Below, piece by piece: positions 14,080-27,000 of a stretch of DNA of 64,000 bases. Origin of the DNA: Bradysia coprophila (Eukaryota; Arthropoda; Insecta; Diptera; Sciaridae); NCBI RefSeq assembly GCF_014529535.1, contig NW_023503416.1, positions 310,001 to 374,000 of the forward strand. The letters are read 5' to 3'. The notes beneath the pieces were generated by a model. The model did not search any database. It was not told where the DNA came from and was given only the letters and a program-made list of their open reading frames with translations. Every line of letters begins with the position of its first letter. The first letter of the stretch is position 1. Position numbers and translations under genes: made by a program.

Positions 14080-14443
14080 ATCAGATTTCTACATCCAGAT
14101 TGTACAGCCACTCGATCATCCAATCGGTTTAGTCCTTTGATGCCACCACTGAACTTTCTGATAGGGCAATCGTTCACTATGTGCAACATCGTCTGGTCTG
14201 GTTCAAGGCACCGCAATCACATCCGGTTGAGGTTGACAGATTCCATAAATGAAGCAAGAGATTGCAATTCCCATGGCCGGTCTGAATTCGATTTAGACGT
14301 ACCCATGCTTTGCGAGGAATTTCGAACCCTGGTGCCTTAACTGTAGGGTCATCAATCAGATCGCAGCTCCTCACTTTTGCCAAAAATCTTTCCATTTCGT
14401 GTTTGAACTGAAACGGTAACCAATATTGGTCCATGTTAACCAT
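14080..14443 (-). pseudogene. Non-LTR retrotransposon ORF2 C-terminal remnant
   Basis: On the minus strand from 14443, one frame reads ...PRKAWVRLNRIQTGHGNCN...TGCDCGAL. Near 14195 the similarity shifts to another frame, EPDQTMLHIVNDCP...FSGGIKGL. This order (PRxxWxxLNRxxTG, CDCG, QTMxHIxxxCP, F.GG) is the usual region after the reverse transcriptase in Jockey- and RTE-type LINEs. The catalytic reverse transcriptase and endonuclease are absent, and at least one frameshift breaks what remains. A dead fragment with no expected function. Confidence 0.75.
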
Positions 14444-17400
14444 ACGGTGGTTTTCTTGATATTAGACGGGGCGCTGGTAAATTGATAAGGACACGATGTA
14501 TCGGAAGGTTGGTCTCAGTGATGGTTAGAGTTTGTGTCAAATGTATGAAGAAAATTAAGAGCCACTACTCCAAACGCGAACTTTGAGACCCTCAAACCAA
14601 TACAATTTATCTTTAATTTCACGGCAATTCCACGTATTGTCAAAATACTATCCTTCCTGCGGCAAAAGTCCGAAAACTGGCAATTCTATGCTTCGAATAG
14701 CTTCCGGTCGCCCAAAGTCGACTCCAAAAGGGTTCCCATAGAATTACGTTTACGAAAACCGGCTGAGAGTTTAGGATTTAACAAATTCAGACTTTCGTCT
14801 TTGAGACGTAGTCCAGTCCGACAGATCAGTCAATACAAACTTTATTTGTATTTGTATTTCTCTACGATGCAAGCCCGATTCGCCATACCGTTGTTAGTGT
14901 ATTCGCAACTTATCTTTAAAAACAGAACAAACATTTATTGTCAAGCACGACGATTTGCACACAGACTCTCTGTCTAATTATGGAAAACTCTTAAAAGGAA
15001 GCATTCCAAATTATAATTACATTAGCGATAAGTGCATTAATTGAATGAGGACCAAATAGCTGATAGCGATGAAATAATAAAATCATTTTCATAATATCAT
15101 ACTCTTTTATTAATTGGTATCAAACGTTTTTTTTTTCTTCTTCCTCACAAGGGTCCAATTAGTTTTTAATTTGATTAAATTATACTGCGCTGAAGTATAC
15201 CGACGACAAATTTGAATGGAACGGAAACATGTTATTTCTATTTAGCATTTTTATTCAGTAGAATTTATTTAAATAACGAAAATGACGCAGTGTTTTTCTA
15301 TTTACACAAGAATTGTACAGGGATTCCGTATTACGGAACGACTTAAAAATGCAATTAAGGATCAAACAGTTTCCCTCATAGTAGCTATAACACTATAACG
15401 CTATAACTCGTATGAATCACGAGATTGTGTGTGCATTTGTACCATAAGAAGGCCCGGTAAATTCACAGAACTGAGCAAAATATTGTTATTCTTTTTTTTT
15501 TAAATGAAATATATTCCTCGTCAGAGTTGTGGTGAATTACCCACTTCTCATTAATAATGTACGGATGAACTTACGAACCTATGAATTTCATTTGTCATAA
15601 ACAGTACATTGTGAAGGAGAGTCTAAGTGAAAATAGTGTAAAGAAACTATAAAATCGGAACAAAAAGGAAACGTCACGGTCATCAAGAACAATTTTGCAC
15701 GGAAAAACGGCAAGTAAATATATACCAAAAATTGTTTCGGTTATTTTACTGTTTTGAATAACAAACAGGGCTTTCGCTTTTACGTTAGCTACCTGTCTAA
15801 TTTTATATACAAAGGAAATGGCTTTGCCTATCAGTTTGATTTAAATCATCGCAACAAAAGAAAATGGTGAAATAGCTTTTGGATGTGATTTATTTTGGCA
15901 AACTATATAATGGCTAAGGGGCAGTAAAAGCACAATTTTCATTGTAATAAAATTGTGACCGAAAGGTGGAACGATTTCTCTTTTATATTCGTTCAATATA
16001 TATAAGTACTTAAAGAGGTAGAAACATTAAACTCTCCCTTGCTGTGGTATAATGGACCAACTTTGTGAATGTTCCCAAAAACCACTTACTAAAAAGCGAT
16101 GGCGTTCAACACAACGTTTCCAATGTATTAATAAGCTGCAAGCAGGTTGTGATCCCGAATAAGTTCGAAAAGAGCTTAATTTTCATTGAGAGAATATCTT
16201 CAATTAGCGAGATCAGTGAACTGTTTGTAGGTATTCTTACACGCGCTCAACATCACTATACCGTATATGGATGGGAACCGTCTGTGACTCTTAAGTGTAA
16301 GTGAATATTCAAATGCACTTTAACTTACATTCAGTTCGTATATTCTTTTCTTTTTTCGTCTCACCGATCATTTATCTGAGCATTAAGAGTGAGATCAGAC
16401 AAATACACACTTCAGAGAGCAAGCTACACTCTCGTATTAGGTATACTCATGGTGGCTTGACAAAGCATACAACGAATAATAACAGAGCAAGTTGAGTGTA
16501 AAGAATGTAAAAAAAAAGAAAGAAAATAAAGTCGAAAAAGAGATCTTAAAGTGGTTTTGGCTGGGTAAGATTAGTTTGGGATATTGTTCATTCATCAATA
16601 GTTTAGATTGAGTCGCACCGACTAAACGTGTGAGGTTCGTGTCCTTTGTTTTTTTTTCGTGCCATTTGACCTATTCTCACATTGATTAACTTTTATTAAC
16701 AAAAATTGTGAGTGTTTAATTGGTCGAATCTTAAATAATAATTTTCATTGTTTTTGTTATAAATTGAGTTCAGGGGTTTTAACAGAAATCTTTTTCTCAA
16801 ATGATCATCGCAGTTGTTTTAAAGTGTAAGCCGTATAATTTTGTTGTTGCCCTCTTATTGATTTGAATTTGCTGGGTGTGTACGTTGTATTGACTAAAAT
16901 TGTGTGCTAAAATAGTTAACATGAAAAAAATAAATTATTCTCAATTTGATCTTTCTACAGTCATTATGTTATTGTATATATAAATGGTATACTGTGCGCC
17001 AAGCATAAGTGTTTGTTTAAATAAATGATCGAATCGATTAGTATAATATGGTATAACGTTCAACATTATTTGGATAGTATGATATCATGAATAGCGTTTT
17101 GAAGACAAAAAAAACATATTAAGACAGGTAAATGTTACATTCACATTCACTCGATAAAATGCAGGTCAATATATTCTGGTTAACGGTTAATCAGAGATTT
17201 TTAATGTTCGCTGAAACGTCTCTTTGTGGACACACTGCGTAGTAAAACCAGTCTTTTAAACGTTTTACCTAATTTTGATATAGGATGACGGAATGTGTGT
17301 TTTTTATTCTCTCATTTTATTTATTATATTTTTTTTTACTTTTCGCTAAATGCTATCTTCACTTTAAAAGTCGACACTCAAAACACTGGATGGAATACAA

Positions 17401-20400
17401 GTATTCGGTGTATTTGCATTCGAAAATAGAAAGAATGAATCAACGAAAATAATGGCAAGCGTAAGACAGATTATTTGATTTTTATTGTTGAACGGTGAGA
17501 TCATATAATATTAGAATTAGCATATTCGAGTATATTTGTTGAAGCTTGAATATTTTGCCGATAAAAAGACTACTTCCGCATCAAAATAATGGACCTTCCA
17601 CGATATGTCGTTGGAATACAATACCTCCATTAAAGCACCGAAAAACCTTTTTTTTCTCCTCGGAAAAAAATGAACTGTTCGTTAACCGAAATAATTATTT
17701 ATGTGGCAAGCAAATTTCATCCCTTCTCGCTTATGCTGTTATATTTATACATAAGCTTTTTGCAACCGAAACGAAAACTGTTTGTGTGTGTATCTGTGTG
17801 TACAGATATTCGTAAAAATCACCATTGTGGCTTCACCGCAAAAAATCAATATTGACCCTAATTCCACAAATTGTGGATCTTTTAAGCCTGTTGTAGGCAT
17901 TTTTGTTATTATCAAGGATGTTGATGGTTTTTTATACGATTATTCGATGTCAGCGTACGATTTCGAATTAGGTTTAGTTTTGTTGATTTTATTATTTTTT
18001 GAGGGAATACAGACAAAAAAAAACCTTTTCTATTCGACATTTTTTTAACAAAAAGAAATTTCCCACAGCTACCACAACTTCTTTATCTTCGGATATTAGA
18101 GATATTATGATTTAGACTTAGTAGACATCGATACATAAAATAGATAAGTTGTTGGTCATCTGACTTTAATTAGCATCATTCATGAAAGGCGTCAGCCCCG
18201 ACCGTCAAGTAACTAACAAAACTAACATAATTTTTTAGCTCTACAGAAGAAGAAATTGTGAGAAACAAAATGTCTTCTCAAAACTATTTGCTGCTTTCAC
18301 CCTTAATAGAAGGAAATTCTTAGTATCTACTACATCGACGAATATATCAAAACTACCTTAACTAAACGCATCCATCAGTATAATACAACTAGAATAATCG
18401 ATGCACTTTTTCATAGCAAAATGCATGATAAAAATATTGAAGTAATAGATTTTTTATCAAACACTACGAGATCAAACATTGTGAAATATCGGCTTCAATT
18501 TCTGTATGGCATGAACTCCTATAATATGGTAATGATGATGAATGATGTAACCATAATAACTTAGAAGCGTAATCTGCTATTTTAAGTGTGTTGCACTAAA
18601 GCATTACAACTTATAATTCTCCACCTCAGAATATATTTTCAGATATGACCGATCGTAAAACAGAAAGGAAGTAAAATCGATTCTAAAAGTAATATCATCA
18701 TTATCGGTAACTCGAGAAAAAAAAAGATCAGCTCTAGGTATAATGTTCTCTTAAAGTCTCTTTTAAAAGAATGAAGTAGTAGAATTTTATCAATTAACAA
18801 ACTTCAAATTATTTACAAAAAAAAAACCGTTTAAACAACAGAAAGAATTAATTATCATGCCGTGATACACTTGCCGTTTATAAAATGTTAGGTAAATGTT
18901 TTCGCTAATTGTTACTGCACTGAAACCATCAATCTCTTCGTATATATGTTCCGGTATTCAAATTACTCCCATCATGAATAGTAGATCTGCATGAACAATA
19001 TATACATGGTAAAACAGGTGTTTTACTCTCATCTATACGTTTATTGCATTAACAAAATGTCTTGCATAAGTGAGTAAATGATGTAGATGGAAGTCTTACG
19101 TAAACTTAATGAGGTTTCTGAATCAATATTCATTGGCTTTAAATCAATCATTTTCTGTTTTCTCTCTATCGAATTAAATTATTGCAAGAAAAAACATCAC
19201 AAAGTTGTCTTCTTTGTTACGTCAAAGACTATATACAATTAGTGCTCTTACCTTTAATTAGCACCGATCGCGCAATCTTCGCATGCGTTTAGACCCATCA
19301 TCTTCACTTTTATTTAAAAGTCTAAGAGTGCCATATTACCTGGCTCTAAATGCCTATGAGTAGCCATATATTTTTAATGGGATAATTTTATGGATGAGAT
19401 GGAAGAGTGTTCATTTTATTACCTTTTCGGAACTATAGGAATTCATTTCAACGAAACCTCAACGGCATTGACGATACCTTGTTTCGGATTATTGCCGTTG
19501 TTATTGCAAAATTATATTTCAAAGTAAACACATCCCCTGGTGGAGATGTATGAATAATAACGATTTTTTTATGGCACTTTTTCATAGTGGAAGTGTAAAT
19601 TGTAAGTTGATTGGTTTTTTTTACCCTCAATATCGAACGTTTTACGGCTCTGTCATCTGTTATCGACAGCAATAACAAAAAGAAGCTATGAAGTCTAGCT
19701 GATATGGTCTTCCCTATATATCAAAGTTAAAACTAATGAAAAAAAATGGGATTTTCCTGGTAAATAATACAGCCTGCTAAAATGATATTCTCTATTTAAC
19801 AGAAGCATATTAAGAATAGCATTGTTATAGTATTGTGGCTTTTTGCATACGGTCTCCCTACACTTGACTCAAAGCAGTTTTAGACACATGATCTGATTTT
19901 TTGTAGCACTTCCTGGTTTGCACATATAAAAACCTTTGATGAGAGACGTCCCAATAATTTTGTATTGACTATACATGTAACTTCTAGTCGTATCAAATTT
20001 CACAAGTCTCAGCACAATATTTCAATTTCCTTTCACTCAATCAACTACAGTTTGAACCAGGTTTGCAGTTGTATATTGAAAATAGTCATCAGTTAAAACG
20101 TTAGAACGTTAAATTTGGGTTAAACACAATGACTTGTTGTAACCTAAAGCTAAATTTACTTTAAAAAAAAAAGTTTTTAACGGATGGTCTGATTAATCTA
20201 TTTATTGATTTATTGCATGTTTCGCTCAGATCAGAGAAAATTTGTGTAGAATGTTTATAATACACTCGCGAAATTTTTAAAACCGACTCATTTTCTGTTT
20301 CTGTGTTTTACTTGAAATCTTACCGCTGAAACCTTCAAAAAACGATCCCTCTATTGATATCTAATAGATTGCTGTAGACACTAAAGCTGTATCTATACCC

Positions 20401-20819
20401 CAAGCCGAGGCTTTAGCCGACTTTAAAGAAAAGGTCGGCTCTCATGTCTGTGTCAGAAATGAGCTGGAATGAATTTCTGTTGAGTCTGTTGAAATACGAT
20501 GGAAACTAACGCTAGTAAGACGCAAATTGTAAGGTAATCTGGATATGTGACGTAATGCCTTCAAGATAATTTCATTAGTAGGTAGGCCAGATTGCCCTGA
20601 TTGAATGAATTTGGGTTTACAGATTGAAGTGTGTTCTATGAACGTTATGAAACCACAGCAAATGAAGCAACATATTTAATGATTGAGAGGAATCTTTCTG
20701 ATATTGATGTGCTTACCCTTCTGCCGCGATCTAAATGCTCGTCATAAATTGCTTATTTTCCAAAAAATTTAAATGCTAGCCCTAAAATGCTTATCATATT
20801 TTCTAATAAAAAGACAAAT

Positions 20820-21009
20820 TTAACCTGTCACAAATGGCAAGCATATTACCAGTTTTGCTATCTGATCTATTACTTCATTTGATCGAAGATTTTCAGAGAT
20901 TGATTGCAGAAATCTTTTACTTCATTCGTTCTGGGTATGCTTTTTGCTATATAAGACCTCATTAGTCAGAGCTTGTCGTTTGATATTGCTGTCGTTGTCG
21001 ATAACAGAT
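20820..21009 (-). mobile_element. Element family M, reverse-oriented copy
   Basis: It begins TTAACCTGTCACAAATGGCA at 20820 and runs to GTCGTTGTCGATAACAGAT at about 21009, the reverse of the copy at 643-854. The far TTAA end is missing or diverged. The TTAACCTGTCACA terminus here matches the left terminus of copy 1, which supports a terminal inverted repeat. Confidence 0.6.
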
Positions 21010-21681
21010 ATGGTTGTACTCAATGACATCGTAAGTGTAGACCGCCCTCCATACAAATTTAGTGAAGCGAAAGTTTGATGAGCACAAGTGCTATGTCATG
21101 GATTGTACTAACCTTCATTCCTTCCTTCAAGTGAATTTTTATGCTTAAGTGATTGAGATTTACAAAAGCTACCACCCGTTCGCTTCGACACATTTGAACA
21201 TGACGCGTTATTTGAAAAAATTTGAACGTGATGAGGCCAAGCATCGAAAATGATTTTAGAACGAAAGTGCTTTAAGCACTTTTAGTCGAAACATTTCACG
21301 AAGCAATATTTATTGCATGTCCACACTTTGCTCTCATAAACGTATAGTTCCACTAAGTTCATCTACCAAAAATTTGTAATAATCAGAAAATAAAGATTAA
21401 ATTACTAGAAAAAAATCAACCAAAACTGTGATGAAGAATCGATATAATATCATTAGTGAATCACTAATAGTGATTTGACCACCTCAAATTGTAACAATTT
21501 AGAAAAATTGTCATCAATAAGCTATCATCATTTTGTACATCGTTAGAAAATTTAGATTTCTGATCAGAAGATAAACGAGTCTCCTCCAAACAGAAGGCTC
21601 AATCATCATTATTTCGTATTAGCATGAGTGGTGTTATGGCATTGCCCATTCCGCTTAAGCTCGGACCAAGAACAGGTCATA

Positions 21682-22400
21682 ATGACGCCAAAGTTACAAA
21701 CTTTTGTTTTACTTTTGGCATCAATGTCATTGTATCTTATTCAAAATGAGTCGGATGCAGCTAAAGCAACGGTAAAATAATGTAAGATTTCTCTAATGAG
21801 ATGTACATCTAACTTTGAAAAATACAGGAACATGTTTACATCGATCACGTGATCTGTCGCTACAATCCCAAGTATACAGCAAATTGTTCTTGTAAGCTGA
21901 ATTTCATTACCCGATTGCAAAAGTCTTACACGTCAATGTGTACAATTACGAAGCCAGTCGATCGTGTTGTGGTACATACTCAACTTTTTCATCGGTTTAG
22001 AAGTGGCTACCAGGTATTTCTAGTTAACCGAATGATCAACGTTTGCAAGTATGTAAACAATCAAGCTACTTCAAAAATAATCGACATAGTTTTGCCAACA
22101 TTCAAAAACTACCTGGCTTCGAACGCATCATTGAAATGTCCATTTCACGGAACATTTAATAGTAAGCTTTTTCAGTTTTTTTTTTTTTTTTTGCAAAAAG
22201 AAGTAGTCGTGAACAGCGTATTTATAGTACACGCACTACCGTTAAATGGGGCGCTACTGAATAACATGTTTCTACCCGTCGGACAGTACTATGTCAATTT
22301 GACCGTGTTTGCATTCGAAAATGATTGGATATGGAATGGCAGATTTTTTTTCGTAATACCCGAAGGAAAAACCATTGAAGATGATCGCATGGGACGATAA
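21682..22400 (+). CDS. DUF1091-family secreted protein, complete three-exon gene
   Basis: Exons are 21682-21771, 21828-22161 and 22228-22400 (597 bases, 198 aa). Phases agree at both junctions (0 and 1), and the stop TAA is at 22398-22400. Exon 1 codes for a signal peptide of about 26 residues with core FVLLLASMSLYLI. The mature protein has the DUF1091 pattern: a cysteine-rich start (VICRYNPKYTANCSCK), a middle with KPVDRVVVHTQLFHRF, SGYQVFLVN and NVCKYV, then CPFHGT. The last exon carries the diagnostic HALPLNGALLNNMFLPVG and ends IPEGKTIEDDRMGR. Family members are short secreted insect proteins related to the ML lipid-binding fold; some have been linked to chemosensation, and the ligand here is unknown. 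An AATAAA signal lies at 22562-22567. The second intron has a long T-run, and reading through it gives a false longer frame. Same strand as the PDZ gene that follows. Confidence 0.93.
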
Positions 22401-24097
22401 GGACATTCATGAACAGCGTAATAGCACCAAACAACAAAAAATTAGAGTATTCGTTGACAGTATATTTCTCAGCCAAGCTCCTCAGTTGTTCACAATCTTA
22501 TACTTCGTACAGCAATGTTCGGTTCACTCCACAGATAACAATGTACTATAGACAGATCTAAAATAAAACAACATATTGTATTCCATTTGATAAAAACAGA
22601 GGTGTCAGAGTGTTTTATGGCAATTGATAGATTTGAAAAAGTCTTTGTTTCATTGGCGTCTTAGTGACTGCAATGTTTTTTTTTTGTCGCTTCTGACGAG
22701 TTCCCTAGTGTGATGCAGTCTGCAGTCACTCTCAATGATTTTTTCCAGCTGCTACACTCATACCAACGTACTGCTCATACGTTTCATATACAGCTCTACC
22801 ACTACCACATGCAAGTATGTGACTATTAAATCCGTGTATAAACACTCAAGTGTTAGGGCCAGCAAAAAAACAGCTGAAGCAAATCGCAATGTTTCATTGA
22901 AATGGACTGTCCTTTCATATGAAATTCATAAGAATTTTTGTGAGTCTTGTGAGAAACAGCATATTGGTTTAGTGAAACTTAGTGACAAATGTTAATAATA
23001 TTAGGCCCTGAGGAACAGACATATTAATTCAATACAGTAATTACTTTCATGCTTCGGGGACAAAAAAGAGTTGAATTTTGAATTTATTGTCGAGTTTTCG
23101 TTCCTTTGAAGGAAAAATTTTGTAAAATTATATTATCGTGGAATTCCCAAAAATGAAGACACTTATGTATATAACTAATGTAAACCAAGGGAAGAAAGAG
23201 GGAAACGTTTTTGTCATCCGAGAAATTTCCTACTTTTCATCCCGAGGTCAACATATAAACTCCGAAGGCATCTGATGATTGACTATTTTCTCATCTGTAT
23301 GGAGAGAAAATTTTGATTTTGTTTGTAGATCGACTATGCATCTTGCATTACTTACCTTGTCTGCCAGTCTTCTGTTCTGCATAATCTAAAGTCTTATTCT
23401 TTCTCATAAAAAGTTTTATTTTTCTAAAAAGTTTGCTGGCTGTATAAATACAAGAAATGTTTGCTTTTTGAAATTGAAAAAGTAAAATGGTTTTGCAGAA
23501 ACATCCACAAGAAAAATACAAAAAAATTTGTGTTAGTTATTTGAAAAGCTTGCAAATAAATATTTTCAGTTTCAACGAACCAATATTCCAAACATAAAAG
23601 TTAGCCGCAAGATGCATATCTTTTGCTAAATAGTAAGGTCGAAGTGTATAACTATAATACACACGATCATGTAGATATATATCAAAAGTATTTAGAACAC
23701 ACCATGCTATTAAACTTCAGACCATTTTGATATACAAAATATTTTGTGCATTGGTTTTACAAACTATTTTATGAGAAAGAAATAAAATTTATTCTCTCTA
23801 CAAATAGGCCATCGAATAAATGGCTTAAAGTCAAAGTCAGTCAGTCCACTCTTTGAAATTATATTCATTAATTTTATGAATTTCATTTTAATTTTTTTTT
23901 TCTTTATATTTTTACCTTATAGAATCAACAACGTGTCTTCAATTTGGCCTACAAAAAGTGAAAGACTTGCAATATTCACGCCGAGATATTTTGTTATTCG
24001 TGGAACGAGTGTAAGGGAGATAACATTTTTATATCGAAAAAACCAGTCAAGCTCAAGTATTTCATGTTTAAAAGATATAAATAAACAACGTTTAAGA
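22401..24097 (+). other. Intergenic stretch and possible 5' untranslated exon of the PDZ gene
   Basis: After the DUF1091 polyadenylation signal I see no gene. A splice acceptor with a strong pyrimidine tract ends at about 23922, and the frame is open from there to the chosen ATG at 24098. The stretch 23923-24097 is therefore probably transcribed, as 5' UTR or as coding sequence continued from an upstream exon not recognised here. Confidence 0.5.
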
Positions 24098-27000
24098 ATG
24101 GAAGACAGTGAATATGTTACAGTGGTTTCAGTGGATAATGGAGCTGAAAATGTTAAAACAGATTCTCATTCGAACTCACAACAGATGAATTTCGAATTGA
24201 ACAGAGAGTCACAATTTGTTACCGTACTATCGATAAACGACGATATTAACCGAAAATCGCACAGACCAGAAGAGGTGATCGTTTATCGTTTGCCGGGTGA
24301 ACGTTTAGGATTCGGTTTGAAATTCCAAGGTGGTTCGAAAAGTACCGAAAATATTCAACGGTTATTTATCCAATCTTGCGCGACAGACACACCAGCATCT
24401 CGTGCGAAGACTAGTTGGGGTCATTTGTCCGAAGGTGATGAGATTTTAGAAATCGACGGGATCGATGTAAAGACAATGACACGCTTGGAATGTGTACGAT
24501 ATCTGAAAGAAAGTAATTTGGCAATCAAATTGAATGTGCGGAATATGCAAAATGTGGAAGATAAGACGAAAGAATTTATTGAAATTAAAGAGAAGTCTTA
24601 TGTTCTGCCACCGACACCATCAGCACCGCCGAGGAAAATAAACAAACGGAAGCCAGTGAAAATTGAGCATGAGATTAGAGATGATATTAATGAAAAACCG
24701 TTAACCCCTCCACCGGATGCTGAATATTACGTGAATCTATTTTCAGGTAAATTTGCTTTACATCACTCATTCGTTATCTGTGTCTGCTAAACAAAATTTC
24801 TTTATTTTCAGATGAAAATGAAAATTTGAAGTTCCGAGACTATGAATCAGATGACACAGCAAGTACCATTTCAACGGTGGTTGATAATTTTTCCATCCAT
24901 TCAAATTCAGACTTGTCGCTTTCCAGTTTCAATACAAAACAACCCGAAATAACAAAAGCCCTCAAATCATTTACAACTCTTGAAAAAGAGTTTAGTGTTG
25001 AAAATCGACAGAAATCAGATGAACTTATCACTCAAATCAAACCTCCAACGGTATTTCAAGATGAATGTAACAGCAAGCCAACGGCAAATAAAAAGGAAAT
25101 TCAATTTCAGTCTATCGAAATCAAAAGAGATTGCAAGAATGGTGATACAATGAAAACGAGTGACTACGAAAATATTGACTTGGCATCGAAGGCAACGAAA
25201 CGAAACTATGAAAATGTTGAATTTAATCGTGCCGTCATCCATCCAACACCATTACCACGACGAGGCATAACAGAAAATAATAAAATCATCATTCCGAAAG
25301 GGAGATTGATAGGCTCCGATGACACTGATGGTGTGCACGAGTGTAATATTAATACCGATGATTCGGCCAAAGAGGATGACAAAGAAAACGAATTACCCAA
25401 GTTAATTAACTGTGTACCGAAAATGTCGTTGGCTGATAAATTCAAATTGAATGTCAGTGAAAATGAGAAAATCGCTGCCGTTGTTAAACAGTGCATGAAA
25501 ATTGACAAAGTCAATCGCGAAATATGCAGTTCCAGCGACGAGGATGACGTGGAATCTTCGAACAATTTGATGAGCGACGATGATAGTGATAAATTGGGAC
25601 CACCAGAATTTGTCGATGGGCCAGGACCGTCAGAAGTGTATTTTAACTATCATTGGAACAATAATGCGTTGCCGACTATCGGTGAGGTTGAGGAAGAGTT
25701 CTCATCATTGGACATGAATAAAGGGTTCGTATATTCATTGTTTAAACGTTTACTAATATCATCTGTTGTCGACCGCGACGACGATTAGGCGTGGAACATC
25801 AGTTATTTTATTCAAACCCCTTAAACATAATTAGAACGAAAGAGTGTCAGTTTCGCAATTCTAGGAGCACTAGTGGAGATATGTTTACTCCCTGTTAGCC
25901 TTTCACTTGTCTTGATTAACGATGAAGTATTTTACCTATTCTAACTCGAAAGTTATACTCGCGTTACGTATAGAAGCTATCATGTTAATTAAGTTAATAT
26001 CAGCAACACTTCTGATTCATTTCCAATTCTAACTCATTGATTAACTTGTTTGATTTTGTCTTTAATGATATGGGATCACGGTGCGGTTGAATACATTTTA
26101 ACTGAGCATTTCGATGCACTTTTGACATTTTTGGATAGTATTAGTCAGCTCGGAGCCCTGAACAAGGTTCCACAAACATTTTTGATTTTCATCCGTACCG
26201 TCGGTGACATTGGTGCATAGCCCATCCTGTCTACAGAGAGAGTGATAGAAAACTTGCGGTGGTTTAAATCGATAGTGCCGGAAATTCTAATAACAATTGT
26301 ACAAAAATTTGGTACCCTAAGTGCAAGTGAAGCCGGCAGAGACACGCTAAAGATGAAAAAACGTGATTTTCAAACAGTCATAAACGCGTGGATACTTGAG
26401 GTGTCAAGCTAATAAATAGTTCTAGCAGTAGAGCAACATTTCCTCTACCAATGACCAACACAATATTTTTGGAGACCAACTACATAGAGGCCGACAGTAG
26501 CTCAAAGTTTTTCCCTCATATTTGGTCAAATTTGCTGGTTTCAGAGCCGCCTGAGACGCACTTATTAATTTAAAAAAAAAAATTAAAATGGTTAATTCTG
26601 AAATGCTGCAAAACTTGCAAATTTTACCAAATATGAGAGAAAAACTTTGAGCTACTGTCGGCCTCTACATAGTTAGTCTTCAAAAACAATTTTTTGGTCA
26701 TTGGTAGAGGAAATGTTGCTCTACTGCTAGAACTATTTATTAGCTTCATCCCTCAAGTATCCACGCCCCTGTGACTGATTGAAAATCGTGTCGCTGCCGG
26801 CTTCTCTTGCACCAAACAAACAATTGTTCAATTGTTATTAGAATTTCAGGCACTATCGATTGAAGTCACAGCCAGTTTTCCACTACTCTCTCAGCAGACA
26901 TGATGGGCTATGCACCAATGTCACTGACGGTACGGATGAAAATCAAAATTTTTAGTGGAACCTTATTCAGGGCTATAAGCTGACCAATAATATCCAAAAA

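Larger units (their letters stand above)
8488..21681. other. Long intergenic or intronic stretch
   Basis: I see no gene here. The stretch holds a retrotransposon remnant at 14080-14443, a small foldback at 13357-13555, degenerate copies of element family M at 11245-11410 and 20820-21009, and a small cluster of ACCAAT/ACCGTT words at about 11033-11180. The many 60-90 residue open frames have no domain, no consistent splice sites and low-complexity composition. Confidence 0.6.

Noticed and set aside
22735..22995. Possible second DUF1091 fragment downstream of the first gene
   Set aside because: The frame has none of the family landmarks (LPLNGALLNN, IPEGKT, KP...HxQLF) and no matching exon structure.
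23876..24097. Upstream ATG at 23876 extending the first PDZ exon
   Set aside because: The first codons lie in a T-rich tract ending in a splice acceptor at about 23922, so this ATG is probably intronic. The ATG at 24098 has better context and starts complex sequence.
25206..25565. 119-residue minus-strand frame
   Set aside because: Antisense shadow of the second coding exon of the PDZ gene.
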